DNA of 64,000 nt from the NCBI RefSeq assembly GCF_910592395.1, contig NC_088318.1, positions 16,120,349-16,184,348 of the forward strand, in the 5' to 3' direction. A program made the translations under genes and the position numbers. How positions within the stretch are numbered: position 1 is the stretch's first letter; every line of letters starts with the position of its first letter. The notes under the pieces were generated by a model. The model was not told the origin of the DNA. It made no database searches and worked only from the letters and a program-made list of their open reading frames with translations. The DNA comes from Lineus longissimus (Eukaryota; Nemertea; Pilidiophora; Heteronemertea; Lineidae). Below, one piece after another: positions 50,298 to 62,480 of the stretch.

Positions 50298-50545
50298 TGG
50301 GGCAGCGATAGCGCAGTGGAAGAGAGTCGGCCTCATGATCAGGAGGTTGTGGGTTCGACTCCCGGCCGAGTCACTGCTTAGTTCCCCTACTGGTCGAGTT
50401 CATGTGAGCACCTTCTGGTTGCTCCTTGAAACCCCTGATTGATTTCTGTGGAGACCGGGGTAATGATATGATATCCCCAAGCGCTTTGAGCGGCCAGTTG
50501 ATGGCTGGATACTTCACTATATAAGACTCGTATTATTATTATAAA
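50298..50545 (+). mobile_element. Near-complete tRNA-derived SINE
   Basis: A box (ATAGCGCAGTGGAAGAG), B box (GAGGTTGTGGGTTCGACTCC), a middle region, then a tail AAGCGCTTTGAGCGGCC...CACTATATAAG ending in (ATT)n. This is the best preserved SINE in the window and shows the full order head-body-tail-simple repeat. The tail matches the fragment at 20730-20790. Confidence 0.85.
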
Positions 50546-50659
50546 TGAAATGAAATCACATTCCTGTCCTTTGTCCAAATGATAGCATATATCCTGTCAA
50601 ATGATTTTACGTAATTAAATGCCATTTATATAACCATGTCTTGAATTGATTGTTGGAAT

Positions 50660-51300
50660 CTGTCTGACTGCGGCACCCGAGAGACGAACACATGCTGGTA
50701 CAACCAGGCTCTCCTGTCTTTCCACAACATCAGGTGGATGTCCCCTACTGGAGAAAGACTGCAGCACCCAGAGACGAACACATGCTGGTACAACCAGGCT
50801 CTCCTGTCTTTCCACAACATCAGGTGGATGTCCCCTACTGGAGAAAGACTGCAGCACCCAGAGACAAACACATGCTGGTACAACCAGGTTCACCTGTCTT
50901 GCCACAACATCAGGTGGATGTCCCCTACTGGAGAAAGACTGCAGAACCCAGAGACAAAAAATGCTGGTACAACCAGGTTCTCCTGTCTTGCCACAACATC
51001 AGGTGGATGTCCCCTACTGGAGAAAGACTGCAGCACCCAGAGACAAAAAAATGCTGGTACAACCAGGTTCATCTGTCTTTCCACAACATCAGGTGGATGT
51101 CCCCTACTGGAGAAAGACTGCAGCACCCAGAGACAAAAAAATGCTGGTACAACCAGGTTCTCCTGTCTTTCCACAAGATCATGTGGATCAATGTGGATCT
51201 GTCATGCCAGGGAAAGCCTGGTGCACCCAGAGTCAACACGCGCTGGTACAACCAGATTCACCTGTCTTCAAACGAGATCATGTAAATATGTCCTGATGGA
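50660..51300 (+). repeat. 90-bp satellite, homogeneous block (about 6-7 units)
   Basis: CATGCTGGTACAACCAGG recurs at 50691, 50781 and 50871, then at 89-90-bp steps to about 51231. Each unit also contains CAACATCAGGTGGATGTCCC and GGAGAAAGACTGCAGCACCC. The period is divisible by three, and all three forward frames plus reverse frames stay open across most of the block. Units 1-6 are nearly identical, which implies recent amplification or gene conversion. No start context or splice logic marks a gene. Confidence 0.92.
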
Positions 51301-53400
51301 CAAAGCCTGTTCCAGGCTCTTCCTACAAGATCCTAGTTGCATCAGTTTCTTTTGTCTCTGGGTGCACAAGACTAAAACAGGCCAGGCACATATGGGGGAT
51401 CTTGCATAAAGACTTGGGAGGTATAGGTTGTTGTCTATGGGTGCAGTAGGCATGGTCCAACAGGGCGAAATCATCCGCATGATCTTGCGGACGGCCTGGC
51501 TTTAACAGTATGTTAGTGCATCAGACCGTCCAACATAACACAATCCTACTGGAGAATACCGAATGCATCCTGAGACGAAGCATGCTGATACGACCAGATT
51601 CTTCTGTCTTCCGACAGGATCATGTGTATGTGTCCTACAGATCTGACAAGTTCTGCTGAGAAACTGCTGTTACAACAAGCTCCTCATGTCTTCCCACAAT
51701 AACCTGGTTGCATCAGTCTCTTTTGTGTCTTAGGGGACGGTTCTTTGTCCAGCAGGGCACATACGGATGGTCCTGTGAGAAGACGGGTGAACCTGGTCTT
51801 TACCCGCATGTCTTGTTTAACTAATTTCAGTCGGCTTTCTCAGGCAGTACACACCCATGGTCTTACCGAAAGCCAGTGGTACCTGGTTGTACCAGCATGT
51901 TGTTGCCTTTGGTGCACCAGGCTTTGTCCAGCAGGGCACTATTGTCATTATGATCTTGTTGGAGACAGCAGAATGACCTGGCTGTGCCAGTATGCTTTTG
52001 TCTCCGGGACCACCAGGCTTTGTCCAACAGAGGACATCCGCATGATTTTGTGGGAAGAAGACAGGAGAGCCTGGTTGTACCAGCATGTTTTGCCTCCAGG
52101 TCCACCAGGCTATGAAACATCCGCATGACCTTGTGGGAAGACAGGATCAAGCTGGTATCAGCTGACAATTCCTGCTATACTCCGAGAGAAACGGTACTCT
52201 TACAACTAGTTTCTACTGTCTTCCCACAAACACCTGTTTGTGCCAGTATTACTTGTCTCCGGGTGCACAGACCGTTGTCCAGCAGGGCACATCCGATTGG
52301 TCTTGTGGGAAGACGGGGTAACCTAAGGTTGTACTAGCATATTATTGTTTTCTAAGTTCATCAGGTTTTTCTTGAGCAGCAGCTATGCGATATCTGGTCA
52401 GGAACATGGCTGTACCAGCATGTTGCTGCCTCAGGATGCATCAGGCCTTATCCAACATGACACATCCGCATGACCCTATGGGAAGACAGGAGAAGCTGGT
52501 ATCATGTTTATTCTCTGATTACAACATGTACAACAGGGCACCTCCACAAGATCTTGTCCGAAGACGGTTAGGATGAACAAGTTCCAGCATGTTTTTGTCT
52601 CTGGATGCACAAGGCTTTGTCCAATAGGGCACATCCACATGGTATTGTGAGAAGACGGGAGAACCAGGTATGAATCTAGTGACCAGGTTTCCCTGTCTTC
52701 TCACATGATGTATATCTTGCCAGGCAAAACCTGTACCCAGAGACAAAACATGTTGGTACAACCAGATTCGTCTGTCTTTCGACATGATCATGTGTATGTG
52801 TCCTACTGACAAATCCTGCTGGATTTGGAGACAATGTGTGCTGTGACAACTAGCTTCTCATGTCTTCCCCTGGTTGTACCAGTATCTTTTGTCTCTGGGT
52901 GCGTCATGCAGTCTTTGTCCAGCAGTGCACATCCTCATGATCTTGTGGGAAGACAGGAGAGTTTGGTTGTACCAGCATGTTTTTGTTTCGAGGTTCATTA
53001 GGCTTTCTCTAGTAATGCACACCGGATGATCTTGTCAAAGACAGTGTACCTGGTTGTACCAGCATGTTTTTGCCTCTGGGTGCATCAGGCTTTGTCAAAC
53101 AGGGCACAATTATCTGCATGGTTTTGAGGAAGACAGTCGAATGGCCTAGCTTGTACCAGTATTTTTTGTCCGGTCTTTCACGAGCACAGCAGGCTTTGTT
53201 CAGCCGGACACATTCACATGATATTGAGGAACGACAGGAGAATCTTGTTGTACCAGCATGTTTTGTCTCTGGGTACACCAAGCTTTGCCGGCATTGCAGA
53301 ATGACACATCCTCTCTTTGCCCTTGGAGGAAATTACAAAACAAAGTACAAAAGGAAGAGGAAAGATAAAATATGGTTTAGACATGCTTATTCTTGAACCG
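51300..53400. repeat. Diverged continuation of the 90-bp satellite, mixed orientation
   Basis: Many units appear as the reverse complement of the 50.7-51.3 kb block, for example GGTTGTACCAGCATG and AGACAGGAGA, near 51780, 52060, 52410, 52960, 53055 and 53245. Others are in the forward direction, near 51575 and 52750. Units are 75-85% alike and irregularly spaced. The open frames within it (for example 51745-52128) simply follow the repeat. Confidence 0.8.
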
Positions 53401-53484
53401 TTGCACAGATTACTATGGAACAGAATATTATGCTTTTACTCATAGGAGAAATATACAACATAAGCTACTAAATAGGTGTTCTTA

Positions 53485-56085
53485 TTATTCCTGACACAGA
53501 AGCACAGTGTTACCAGAACCATCCATAGCAGTCAAATCTAAAGTTTTCCCATCAGAAGACTGCGCCTCCGTAGAATTCTGGATAAGGGCCTGATACTGCA
53601 ACACGTTAGTCAGCGAGGTTAAATCTGCACTCTCAATGGCTATTGGGGTACCGTCACCATCGGTGGCGACGACTAGCTGGTGTTGGGACAAGGTGGTCTG
53701 GAACTGTTCTGCCGCAAGATCTGGGCTAACAACAAAACTGATTGTGTCAGTCATATTTGCATTGATCAGATCCGAATGCCTGATTCTTTTCGGACGCTGG
53801 ATTCCGTGCATCTGAGCTTCATGGCGCTGTAAGTGGTGCTTGTGGCGGAAAGAATGCCCGCATAACTTGCATTTGAATTTTCCTTCAGTTGTGTGACCGC
53901 GTACGTGGGCAAGGCTCATGGCCTCAGTTTTGAATCTCCAAGTGCATCCTAGGAACGTACAGGGGAAAGGACGGCTTGGATCATGAACTCGCTTATGTTT
54001 TGCCAATGTCGATTTGTCATTGTAGGCATAGCCGCAAATATCACACAAAACACTACCTTGGCTATGCAGCTGGCGGTGTTGATGTATAGCAGTTTTTATG
54101 TTCGACTTGAAATCGCACTGAGTACATTGAAAAAGCTTCTCCTTGTGGGTTTTCTTATGCACCGTAAGATATGGTCGTGATTTAAAGGTTTTCCCACATT
54201 GATCGCAAGTAAAGTTTTGAGTAGGGCTATGAATGGGAGAATGCTTTTTCAAATATCTCGTCCGACTGAAGACTTTGTCACATTTTGGACAAGGAAAGAT
54301 ACCTGGCATGTCTTGTTTGTCTATCGGGCGTGGTGGCCTGCCCCGAGCATCGTGTGTTTTTTTCTTCAGGCGCAGCTCCCCATACGAAGCTTCGTACTGC
54401 GACATACTAATAAGTTTCTGGTTCTCTATAGACAGGTATGATACCATAGGTCTCGTTGCTATGCTCTGATTCAGTGAAAGGAGGTCAGAGTGCCAACTTT
54501 TCATATGCGCAGTCATGGCAGTCCTTGCCTCAGTTTTATAATCGCAATGAAGGCACTTAAACGATGCAACACCATACTCCATCGACTTCCCCTTCACCAC
54601 TTCCGTCTGCAAGATGAAATTAAAGTCTTGCTCTGAAGAAAAACTGTCTGAAGATTTTAAGGGAACTTCTTGATCGACATCAGCCGAGGCGTTATTCTCG
54701 ACGTTTGATTCCAAGACGGGCACTGTGCTGGCATCGTCGTCTCCAACGCCCATATTATCAGCTCCATCACTCGATGAGCTTGTTGATGCTGCTGTAGCAT
54801 TTACGGAATTGTTGGGCAGCATCAGCTCATCAAATCCCATTGTGCGCCTAGCGCGTTGGTCCCGGTTTGGTACCTCATCGGATTTTTTGACAGGTGGACT
54901 AGGAGCTTCCAGCACGATTCTGTGTTTCTTTTTGTAGTGGTTCAGAAGGGCTGCTTGACGACTGAATTTGGATTTGCACAGCTCGCACTGATAACTTCGC
55001 ACAAACATGGTATCTGAAACGAAAAAAAGAGTACATTTGTACCTATCTGTGGAAATGATAAAATATTTGAAGGCATATACCGAGATATCGGTGCAATGAA
55101 CCCTAAACAGCAGTTCATTTAGTATGTTCGCAAAGAGGGGAGGGCATTTGTAAATTTAAGGCCACTTTGCAGAGTTGGGGGAGGGGGACTAAAATTAAAA
55201 GATGATTTTAACACTTTTATTTGCTGTACCTTGTCACTACATGTAAGTATGAAAAGAATAAGATGTTAAGGTTAGAATGTAATAACAGTTTATTGATTTT
55301 GATGGTTATTGAATTTATTCTGTTTAACTATAGTTGGTGTTTGATTTTAATTTTAATTTCCCAAATTGGCCTTTTGAGGAGAAAGTCACAATACTAGTAG
55401 AATGCAGGGATAAGTACTCATAATGAATTTCGAGGAAAATACTCACGACCAGACTTGTGCGCCAAGAATTCCACGATGCCATGAAACTGATGTGAGCAAA
55501 GGCTGCAAATAAGCACATCGGTGAGCAACACTTCGACAACTTTCTCGGCTTCTTCCTCTTCTGAAAGCAGAAAATAAATGGAAGGGTTACTTACACAATC
55601 ATAGATTTTCACAACAAAAATTTTTCAATAAATTCTGGCCTACAATTCCAATAGAGTGTGTGGTACTGCTAACATCGAATCGATTCTTGAAGAGGAGAAT
55701 AACTTTGGACGATTCACTTTCCACAACCTCTTGCTCTTCAGTTCAGTCACAATCGTCATGTGGCGACGCCTTGGCCCGAAGCCTTGGGATTGATTTTTCA
55801 ATATGGAGACGTCGAATGACATTAGAGGGACTACGTCTGTCCCATAACCTCGCCGTTTCCAGTAGACCCTCTATTGTTAGAATGCCTCAAACGTTTGCAT
55901 TTGTCCGACAACCTTGCTGCAACCTACAGGGAATTGTGTGTCCGAGAATAGGTAAATTCTGAGTAGGCCTACACATCACATTTACCTTTTTGGATATCGC
56001 TAGGACTATCAGCATCGACTTGAATGAAAGTAACTGGTCCATTCGGTGTCATGGAGGATATACTTTGTGCTTGACTTTCTGCCAT
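53485..56085 (-). CDS. Nine-finger C2H2 zinc-finger protein, ZFP64-like N-terminus (3 exons, 580 aa)
   Basis: Minus-strand exons: 56085-55986, 55560-55447, 55013-53485, total 1743 nt. It starts MAESQAQSISSMTPNG and continues through an acidic stretch to a first finger in exon 2 (C52-x2-C55-x12-H68-x3-H72). The last ligand, H72, is a codon split by the exon 2/3 junction, which argues against the internal Met74 as the only start. Further fingers: one at about 80, one at about 225, and a cluster of six between about 310 and 480, linked by TPT/THKEK/PSRPF-type linkers. A Ser/Thr/Asp-rich C-terminus follows (DLTSLTNVLQYQALIQNS). The finger array predicts sequence-specific DNA binding in the nucleus. 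ICSLCSHQF...FLAH in finger 1 resembles vertebrate ZFP64, but the rest is too divergent to name. Confidence 0.93.
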
Positions 56086-56322
56086 TCTGTTAAAGCCTTG
56101 AAAGACAGGGCAAAATAGAAGTTTGGAGGAATATTTAATTTTTTGCAAGCCGGAAGTTACTGTTGTGGTTGTCGTTGCGAAATTATTCGCCGGCAGTGTC
56201 TAATTTGCAGACTGGTGCTGAATTTGCTGATTTTTGCGTACAGTTGGTTGCCTTTATTTTTTCAGAATCCTTGACAGTACATAAGAATGACTCAAGTCAT
56301 GGAAATAGCTTAAGAAATAACC

Positions 56323-57831
56323 TTATTTTGCTTCAATCATGCAAAACTCATTACAAGGTTTCATCATTGGCGTGCAGAGGGCCACCACGAGTTTTCCATT
56401 TACTTCCTGGACTTTCCCGCAGACCTCTCCCTGCTCGCTATTGTAGCTTGCGATCGCTGCTTCCAAATCGAACAGTATCTTGCCCCAGCTGCAGCACCAT
56501 AGGCTTTGTCGAAGATCATCTTGTACAGCCTGGAAATAATGCTCAGATCATTAGTAAATAATTATACTAATACTTATACTCAATGTAGTCCTATATGATC
56601 TGCTGTGTATTTTGTGTTCAAACGTTTGTGCCCATTAACAAGATAAGCAAGGCAATATTTTTTGCTTCATTGAGGTACAGGGGAACTCCTTTCAACATTT
56701 ATAACAAAGTCTTACCTGTGACAGAGCTGTATATCTGGACACTGGATCTGCAGCTTCATCTCCAATCACATCAACGTATATGTTGGATCAAACACCCACA
56801 CAGGGTCTCATAGTTATCGTGATCATTATACATTATCAAATAATATCATGTAGCCTTCTTCTCGGCGAAACCGAGACTGAATTATTCAAATTGTGTTCAA
56901 CTGCGTTCATTTCGCAGTAAATTCATTAGTTACCAATGTATACCTTAGAGGGGGCAGAATGGCACTGTTTAAACAAGAAGTCTCATCAACAGCCTCAAAG
57001 AATATTGGATAGAACGGCACTGTACTGGGTCCCAATAATAAATATTGCCATAAAGACATATGATATTGTTTTGGGACTTATGTAAGATTAGTTCTCTCCG
57101 CCAAACCCAGGACTGAAGGATTAAAATCTTGTGTTTATAGGCTAACAAATGCAAACACTTCCAAATGGACCCCCTACAAGAGAAGAGTGGCTCTTCTTCT
57201 CTCCGACTTTGACACCCTATGCGAACATATCAATAGATCAGCCAGCGGTCCTTGGTGTCGCCGCGTGGGTTACGTCCAGTGAAACTGTTTGCAAAGGTCA
57301 GGGAACCACGATCTGACATCCATAACCAGCGTATCCCCTTTTCATGCCAGTTATAGTCGGGTGCTACACCACAGTCGGGATAGTGGCCGCCAAATGAATG
57401 GTTGTTGAATTTAAAACTGTTAACTGTTCACGTCAACTTACATAATTATGATTAGACAAACCTTCATGAATTCAATGGAGATTTCCACATCACAGGATAG
57501 AACCGAAGTGATGGCATCACGCAGATTTAACATGATCACTTCCATCCTTACCACCATGACTTGGACGTGTGCCTTCTTTGAGCAAATGGTATTTGATTCG
57601 GGATAGCAATTAAAATTGCCGTTGAACATGTACATGAAGTACAGTGATGTTCATAATACACACCTGTCTGACTTGAAATTTCAAACTGCGCAGTTCATTC
57701 CCGCCTTGATAGTATTGCTATTTCTACAATAAAAACCATTTGAAACCAATCCATACTTTTATCAGGAATAGATACTGTGCCTTACCTTCTGCTGCAGCCG
57801 TTTTGATTCGTTTCGGAAAATTTGAAGGCAT
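56323..57831 (-). CDS. Unresolved minus-strand gene candidate
   Basis: Pieces: a first exon 57831-57786 (MPSNFPKRIKTAAAE, strong donor in phase 1); an exon ending 56716 (frame ...DEAADPVSRYTALSQ, donor GTAAGAC, phase 0); and a terminal exon 56529-56323 after acceptor TTATTTCCAG, reading AVQDDLRQSLW...NGKLVVALCTPMMK and stopping at TAA. The last two join in frame into a helical segment. Other open minus-strand stretches lie between, one at 57635-57438 and one ending at TGA near 57232 that contains HYPDCGVAPDYNW. I could not connect the first exon to the last, and the stretches may belong to different transcripts. The LVVALCTPMMK wording faintly recalls transposase-derived proteins. No function assigned. 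Confidence 0.3.
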
Positions 57832-59585
57832 TTTAACGTTTGAAATCGGGGAAAATGTTCCCGCGATGTTCTCCGCAGCTCACACACCAACCGACTGGCG
57901 TTCAAATCAACCGCGACCGATCATGACCAAAGACAATACCTTTGACGTCACAGCGTTCGGGCACTTATACACCTCTACTCCTTGAGCCGAGCCGGTTAGC
58001 AGTTACCTGCTCACGAGTCTTTTGTTCTGTCAATGGATCACTATGAGAGGCATTGTTAAAAATATTGCAGGCATTGTTAAATGTGGGCTTGGCTTTAGCA
58101 TACATTCTTGTACATGTACGTTTGCCGTGCTCTGGAAATGCATAAGGCAGGTTATGTAAGCCAAAGGACGAAGTAAATGCATTTTTTTATCAACGATTTT
58201 TTTAATCATTTCCCCAATTCCTCCTACAACCACATATAAAAGATGGTTCAGTGTCGCGTAAAGCAATCCGCAGACAGAGGACTTGATAGATAGATGACTG
58301 TGGTCCCAAGTAGTACTAAGTTGTGCTTTAAGACCAGTCTCGTGAGATCAGATAACCATCCTAATTGGATATCCTTGGTGAGGGACGAGGCCGGTCCACT
58401 GCGTCCGGAGTGTACATGTTCTTTAAAGAGGGGTTTAGTATTATTCAATTGCATTGATAGAAGGAGCCACGAATATTCCAGCCGCCGATTGGAACCATCC
58501 CCAAAGCGGCCCCCACCTCTGCGCCAATATTATTAACTGTGTGTGACTTCAGTTTGTCACGCTAAAGGGGGACTATAGGTAATAGAACAGACATTATGTG
58601 ATATAGTGTTTGTGTTCTGTGTGCTCCAGTGGGAGTTTAGATCAATAAGACAAATGTATATGTCATTGCTTAGTGGCCGATAACACTTGTACCAGACTAT
58701 CGATTAGTCAATTAAAAAACAAAGACAGGTCCCGGCTGCTTTGTCCAATTATTATTTTTAAAAATTGAAAATACGGCCTCAATACAAAATGTACATAAAT
58801 CACATTTTAAAGCCGTTTCGGTGCTGCATATGTGAATACTGCAGCATGTGTCTTGTTGAAAGTATTGTACTAAGAGAAGAGGAAAATCGAAAAATCCATG
58901 AATTTTGATGTGTAGGGCGGTTTTTTTCATGCACATATAGGCGTTTCAACGTTTATTTTATGAGTTGTTCAATTCGTAACTACACTCCTAATCTACAGAA
59001 GACATTGTGACCAGATTTTAGATTTGCCACAACGACGATATCTATCCACTTGAATATCCTTTTAAATGTCAAATATTCAGGCAGTGCGAGATGTGATCTT
59101 CCACACAAAAAGGCGGTAGCCTTTACAAAGATAAATGCTGGCAGCCCACACATGCGCATGCACCACAACCATAAATCTCGTAAAATACAAACTGCTGATG
59201 AATTTGTAACAGGTTGTACCAGCTCTCGACAGAGCGGCTTGGCGAGTGATCAGAATCTCTATCGAGACGCAGAACGATAGCTGCAGTGGTCGAATAGCTC
59301 ACCGTCATGTCTGCATGCTGAAAGGAGCGTAACATTGTCACAAAGGATTAGCAAATATGTTCGTGAGGAAATTATCGTCGGGGAATGTCACCAAGGTGTC
59401 TAGGATTGACCATGAGTACACCATAGCTGTGAGTGTAACCAAACATATTGATATTTTTGTCGTAGCTTATTGTCCTCGCTGGTGCTTTTTCCAATCATCT
59501 TACCACTTCCTTTAGCTAAAGCAGCAGCATTATAAAGACGATAAAATGTCCCTGTATCGACGTGGTCTTGGTGTATGTGCATTAT
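57832..59585. other. Intergenic DNA, nothing recognised beyond a shared repeat phrase
   Basis: CGAGGCCGGTCCACTGCGTC near 58388 matches CGAGGCCGGTCCACCTGCGTC near 28527, so an interspersed repeat is present. Short ORFs on both strands lack protein-like features. No splice-consistent gene model was found. Confidence 0.5.
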
Positions 59586-60085
59586 GTTAGTTGGCTAAAG
59601 GTTACTGCTAGCTGCTTTAGGTTTGTGAGTTGGTTAAAGGTACTGATTATGGTTAGATAGTTGGTTAAATGTTACTACTTTAGGTTAGTTAGTTGGCTAA
59701 AGGTACTGCCTTAGGTTAGTTAGATGGCTAAAACAGCTTCTTGAAAGACTCTGGCTAAAGGTACTGCTTTAAGTTGTACATGTAGCTGGTTGGCTGATGT
59801 ACTGCTTCAGATTAGTTCGTTGGGTAAATATTACTGTTTCAGATTATTCAGTGGGCTGAAGGTTACTGCTTTATTTAGGTTTGTTAGTTGGCTAAAGGTA
59901 CTGCTCTAGGTTTCGTTAGTTAGCTGGCTGAAAGTACTGTTTTAGGTTAGCTAGTTTGGTATGCTGCTTTAGGTTAGTTTGTATGCCAACGGTTTATGCT
60001 TTAGGTTATCAGCGTTAGTTGGCTAAAGGTTCCTGCATTTTGTTAGTTTGGTTACTAAAGATTCCTGCTTATGGTTCGATTTTGA
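59586..60085 (+). repeat. Degenerate TTAGGTTAGTTAGTTGGCTAA minisatellite
   Basis: About a dozen loosely repeated units of roughly 30-45 bp built on TTAGTTGGCTAAAGGTACTGC and TTTAGGTTAG. Unit length and spacing vary. It is best preserved near 59680-59730 and decays to both sides. Non-coding. Confidence 0.8.
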
Positions 60086-61739
60086 GGTCCTTCTGCTTTG
60101 CTTCAACAGTTAGCTCTTCGTTTAAGTGATAAGGCAATAACGGTAGGGATTTTTCATTCAGTCTTGACGTGGTTTATGTACACGCATCCATAAGACTGTC
60201 TTAGTTCTATCTGGACATATTTGTTTGTTGCAGTTGAGACACGTATTGAATAATGATGACTTACTCCAACAGAATTTCTTTGCTTTTGTCCGCTGTTTAC
60301 TCCCTTGTGACACACTAGATTATATAAACAATCAATAGAGATAGTAACCGTCGTATCGGATTAGAAATGACAAGAAGTATTCATCAAGGCATGAGGATTC
60401 CTCGTGGAAGATCAGCCAAACGTACGCTACCTGTCATAAATAGTTTGTATTGCATTTAACTCAAAGAGAAGTTTGTCATTAAAAAAACAACGATGTCATA
60501 GTTTGATTTTAATCATTTTGATCGAATTGTAAGCAAATCGCACCGGAAAAAAATTATATGCATTTAAAAAATGGTATATATATATATGAAGAAGAAAAAC
60601 GTTCAGTCGAAATTGCCTTTACTCGAAATCTAAGATAATTTGATGGCCATTTCGACCAGTCGATATGATCTCTTCAGTTGTCAATTTGCAAATATTTCCG
60701 TAGAAGTGGACCACGTGGCAAAACTCGCACGATGCACTCATCTTAATTTAGAAACAGTCATAATGCGCATTTATAGCTCTTGGTGATTTAACACCATCAG
60801 CAGCAATTCACGCGTCACATAAACACGTATTTATCACTTGCAGCTCTTAGTGCTATCATTCGTTAAAGGCATACGCCATTATTTGACATTTGTAATTGAA
60901 TTTGAAAATATTCAAATTGCGTTTGTACGTATACTGAAAATAAATTCAATTATGTCATTGTGTAAATAGATGTAAAATACTATTAACACTAAGTTTCACC
61001 AAATTAGGCATGATGATAACTTCTCTACGGAATTGTGTGTAAATGATTTTTATTTTCCTGAATAACCAGCTGATACGATCAGTGTACCCCTTTAATAAGG
61101 ATGGTACACGATCGAGGATCATTACCATTATTAGAATTACCATGTTTTCCTGTAAAAAAAGAGTTCATGCAGTCTGCAATGACTTTAGCGATAGAAAACG
61201 TTTTACCATATATAGGCCTACGCTACATATTGTAACGGCGAATCTCGCGTAGACTACATTCCCCCAAACCCACATGCAGCTAGCTTTTGAGAAAATTCAC
61301 GAAAGAAAACCATCTACATGCACCCATGGTGCCTGTGTAGCAGGTTTCAGCGGGGAAAATATTTGGGACCTGTACGTATCGCTAGATAGATAAACAAAAA
61401 CCAATGACGGAGTGTTTCCGGAAATTCTCTGCAGGGGACAGTATTTTCTGTTACACCAGCGGTCAGCAGTTCCCGCCAACCCTCATTTAACGATATTCTT
61501 GGAATTCCTATCACATTTCTCCCAAATGAACCGAATCAAAATTTGGCTGACATTGCCGAGAAGGCAATTTGTGAACCCGAGGCCCGAACTCTCAGGAAGC
61601 ATCCTTCATTGGTTTCAGACTTGATTGGCTATACCCGGCAGACGACGGCATGCAAAGTGAAAAATTAAAGGCGCACTGTACCAACGGTCGTCAATGTGTG
61701 CTGACATCTCGTGTAATATTAAATTTTGTGCCTTTCATT
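60086..61739. other. AT-rich intergenic DNA, nothing recognised
   Basis: No protein family, exon set or clear repeat apart from a short (TA)n run near 60575-60590. The short ORFs lack features. Confidence 0.55.
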
Positions 61740-62480
61740 TTCAAATAGGAAGCTCGCCATTTTGCCGGCAAGCAGTTGTCATTGTGTCGTTCACATCCAG
61801 TCAAAACAAGTTTTCATCGTTGCCAGCAAATCGAGCTACGATGATGCTTTTGTCTTCCATCCAAAGAAGCTCGGCTCCCACAAGCCGTACATGTATGTCT
61901 TTAAGTCATCATATTGCTAGCAATGAAGCTGTGATACGCATGCCACAATCATTCATAAGAAACATGCCATCATTGCCAGCGGTCGAGTGGTGTGATCTTG
62001 TGCCATTCGTCCCATTCAACCAAAAAAACTTACCATCATTGCCAGCGGTGGAGTTGTGATCTTGTACCTTTCACATTGAACCAAAAGATACTCACTGTGG
62101 TTGCCAGCGGTCGAGTTGTAACTTTTGCATTCAACCAAAAGAAACTTGCTATGATTGCCAGTAATCGAGCTGTGATCTTTGTCTCTTTTACATTCAGACG
62201 TCGTGTGTCCTTCACGTTCAATCAAGCCTGGCTGTCAACAGCTGTCGTTGCCAGCTTCTTTTCGTGCATTCAATCGTTGCCAGCAATCGAACTGCCATCC
62301 TTTTATCTTTCACATGCTAACACATGAAGCCTGCCTTTGTTGCTAGCGGTCGAATTGTGATCTTGTGTCATTTGCATTCAACCAAAAGATGCTTACCATC
62401 ATTGCTAGCGATCGAGTTGTGATCTCCTGCCTTTTGCATTAAACCAAAATATCGTTGCCAGCAGAAAGGCAGTGATCGTT
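61740..62480 (+). repeat. ~65-bp degenerate minisatellite (TTGCCAGCGGTCGAGTTGTGATC)
   Basis: About ten to twelve units carry TTGCCAGC(G/A)(G/A)TCGAG and TTGTGATCTTGTG, with CATTCAACCAAAAGA between. The clearest units are at 61970-62180 and 62340-62420. Open frames on both strands follow the repeat and are not taken as genes. Confidence 0.8.

Noticed and set aside
50646-51409. Long overlapping ORFs of about 200 codons as a repeat-protein gene
   Set aside because: All three forward frames and reverse frames are open at once because the 90-bp unit lacks stops. There is no single favoured frame, no splice logic and no known domain, so I treat it as satellite DNA.
61694-62327. ORFs of 110-120 codons on both strands
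   Set aside because: They coincide with the degenerate 65-bp minisatellite and occur in several frames at once.
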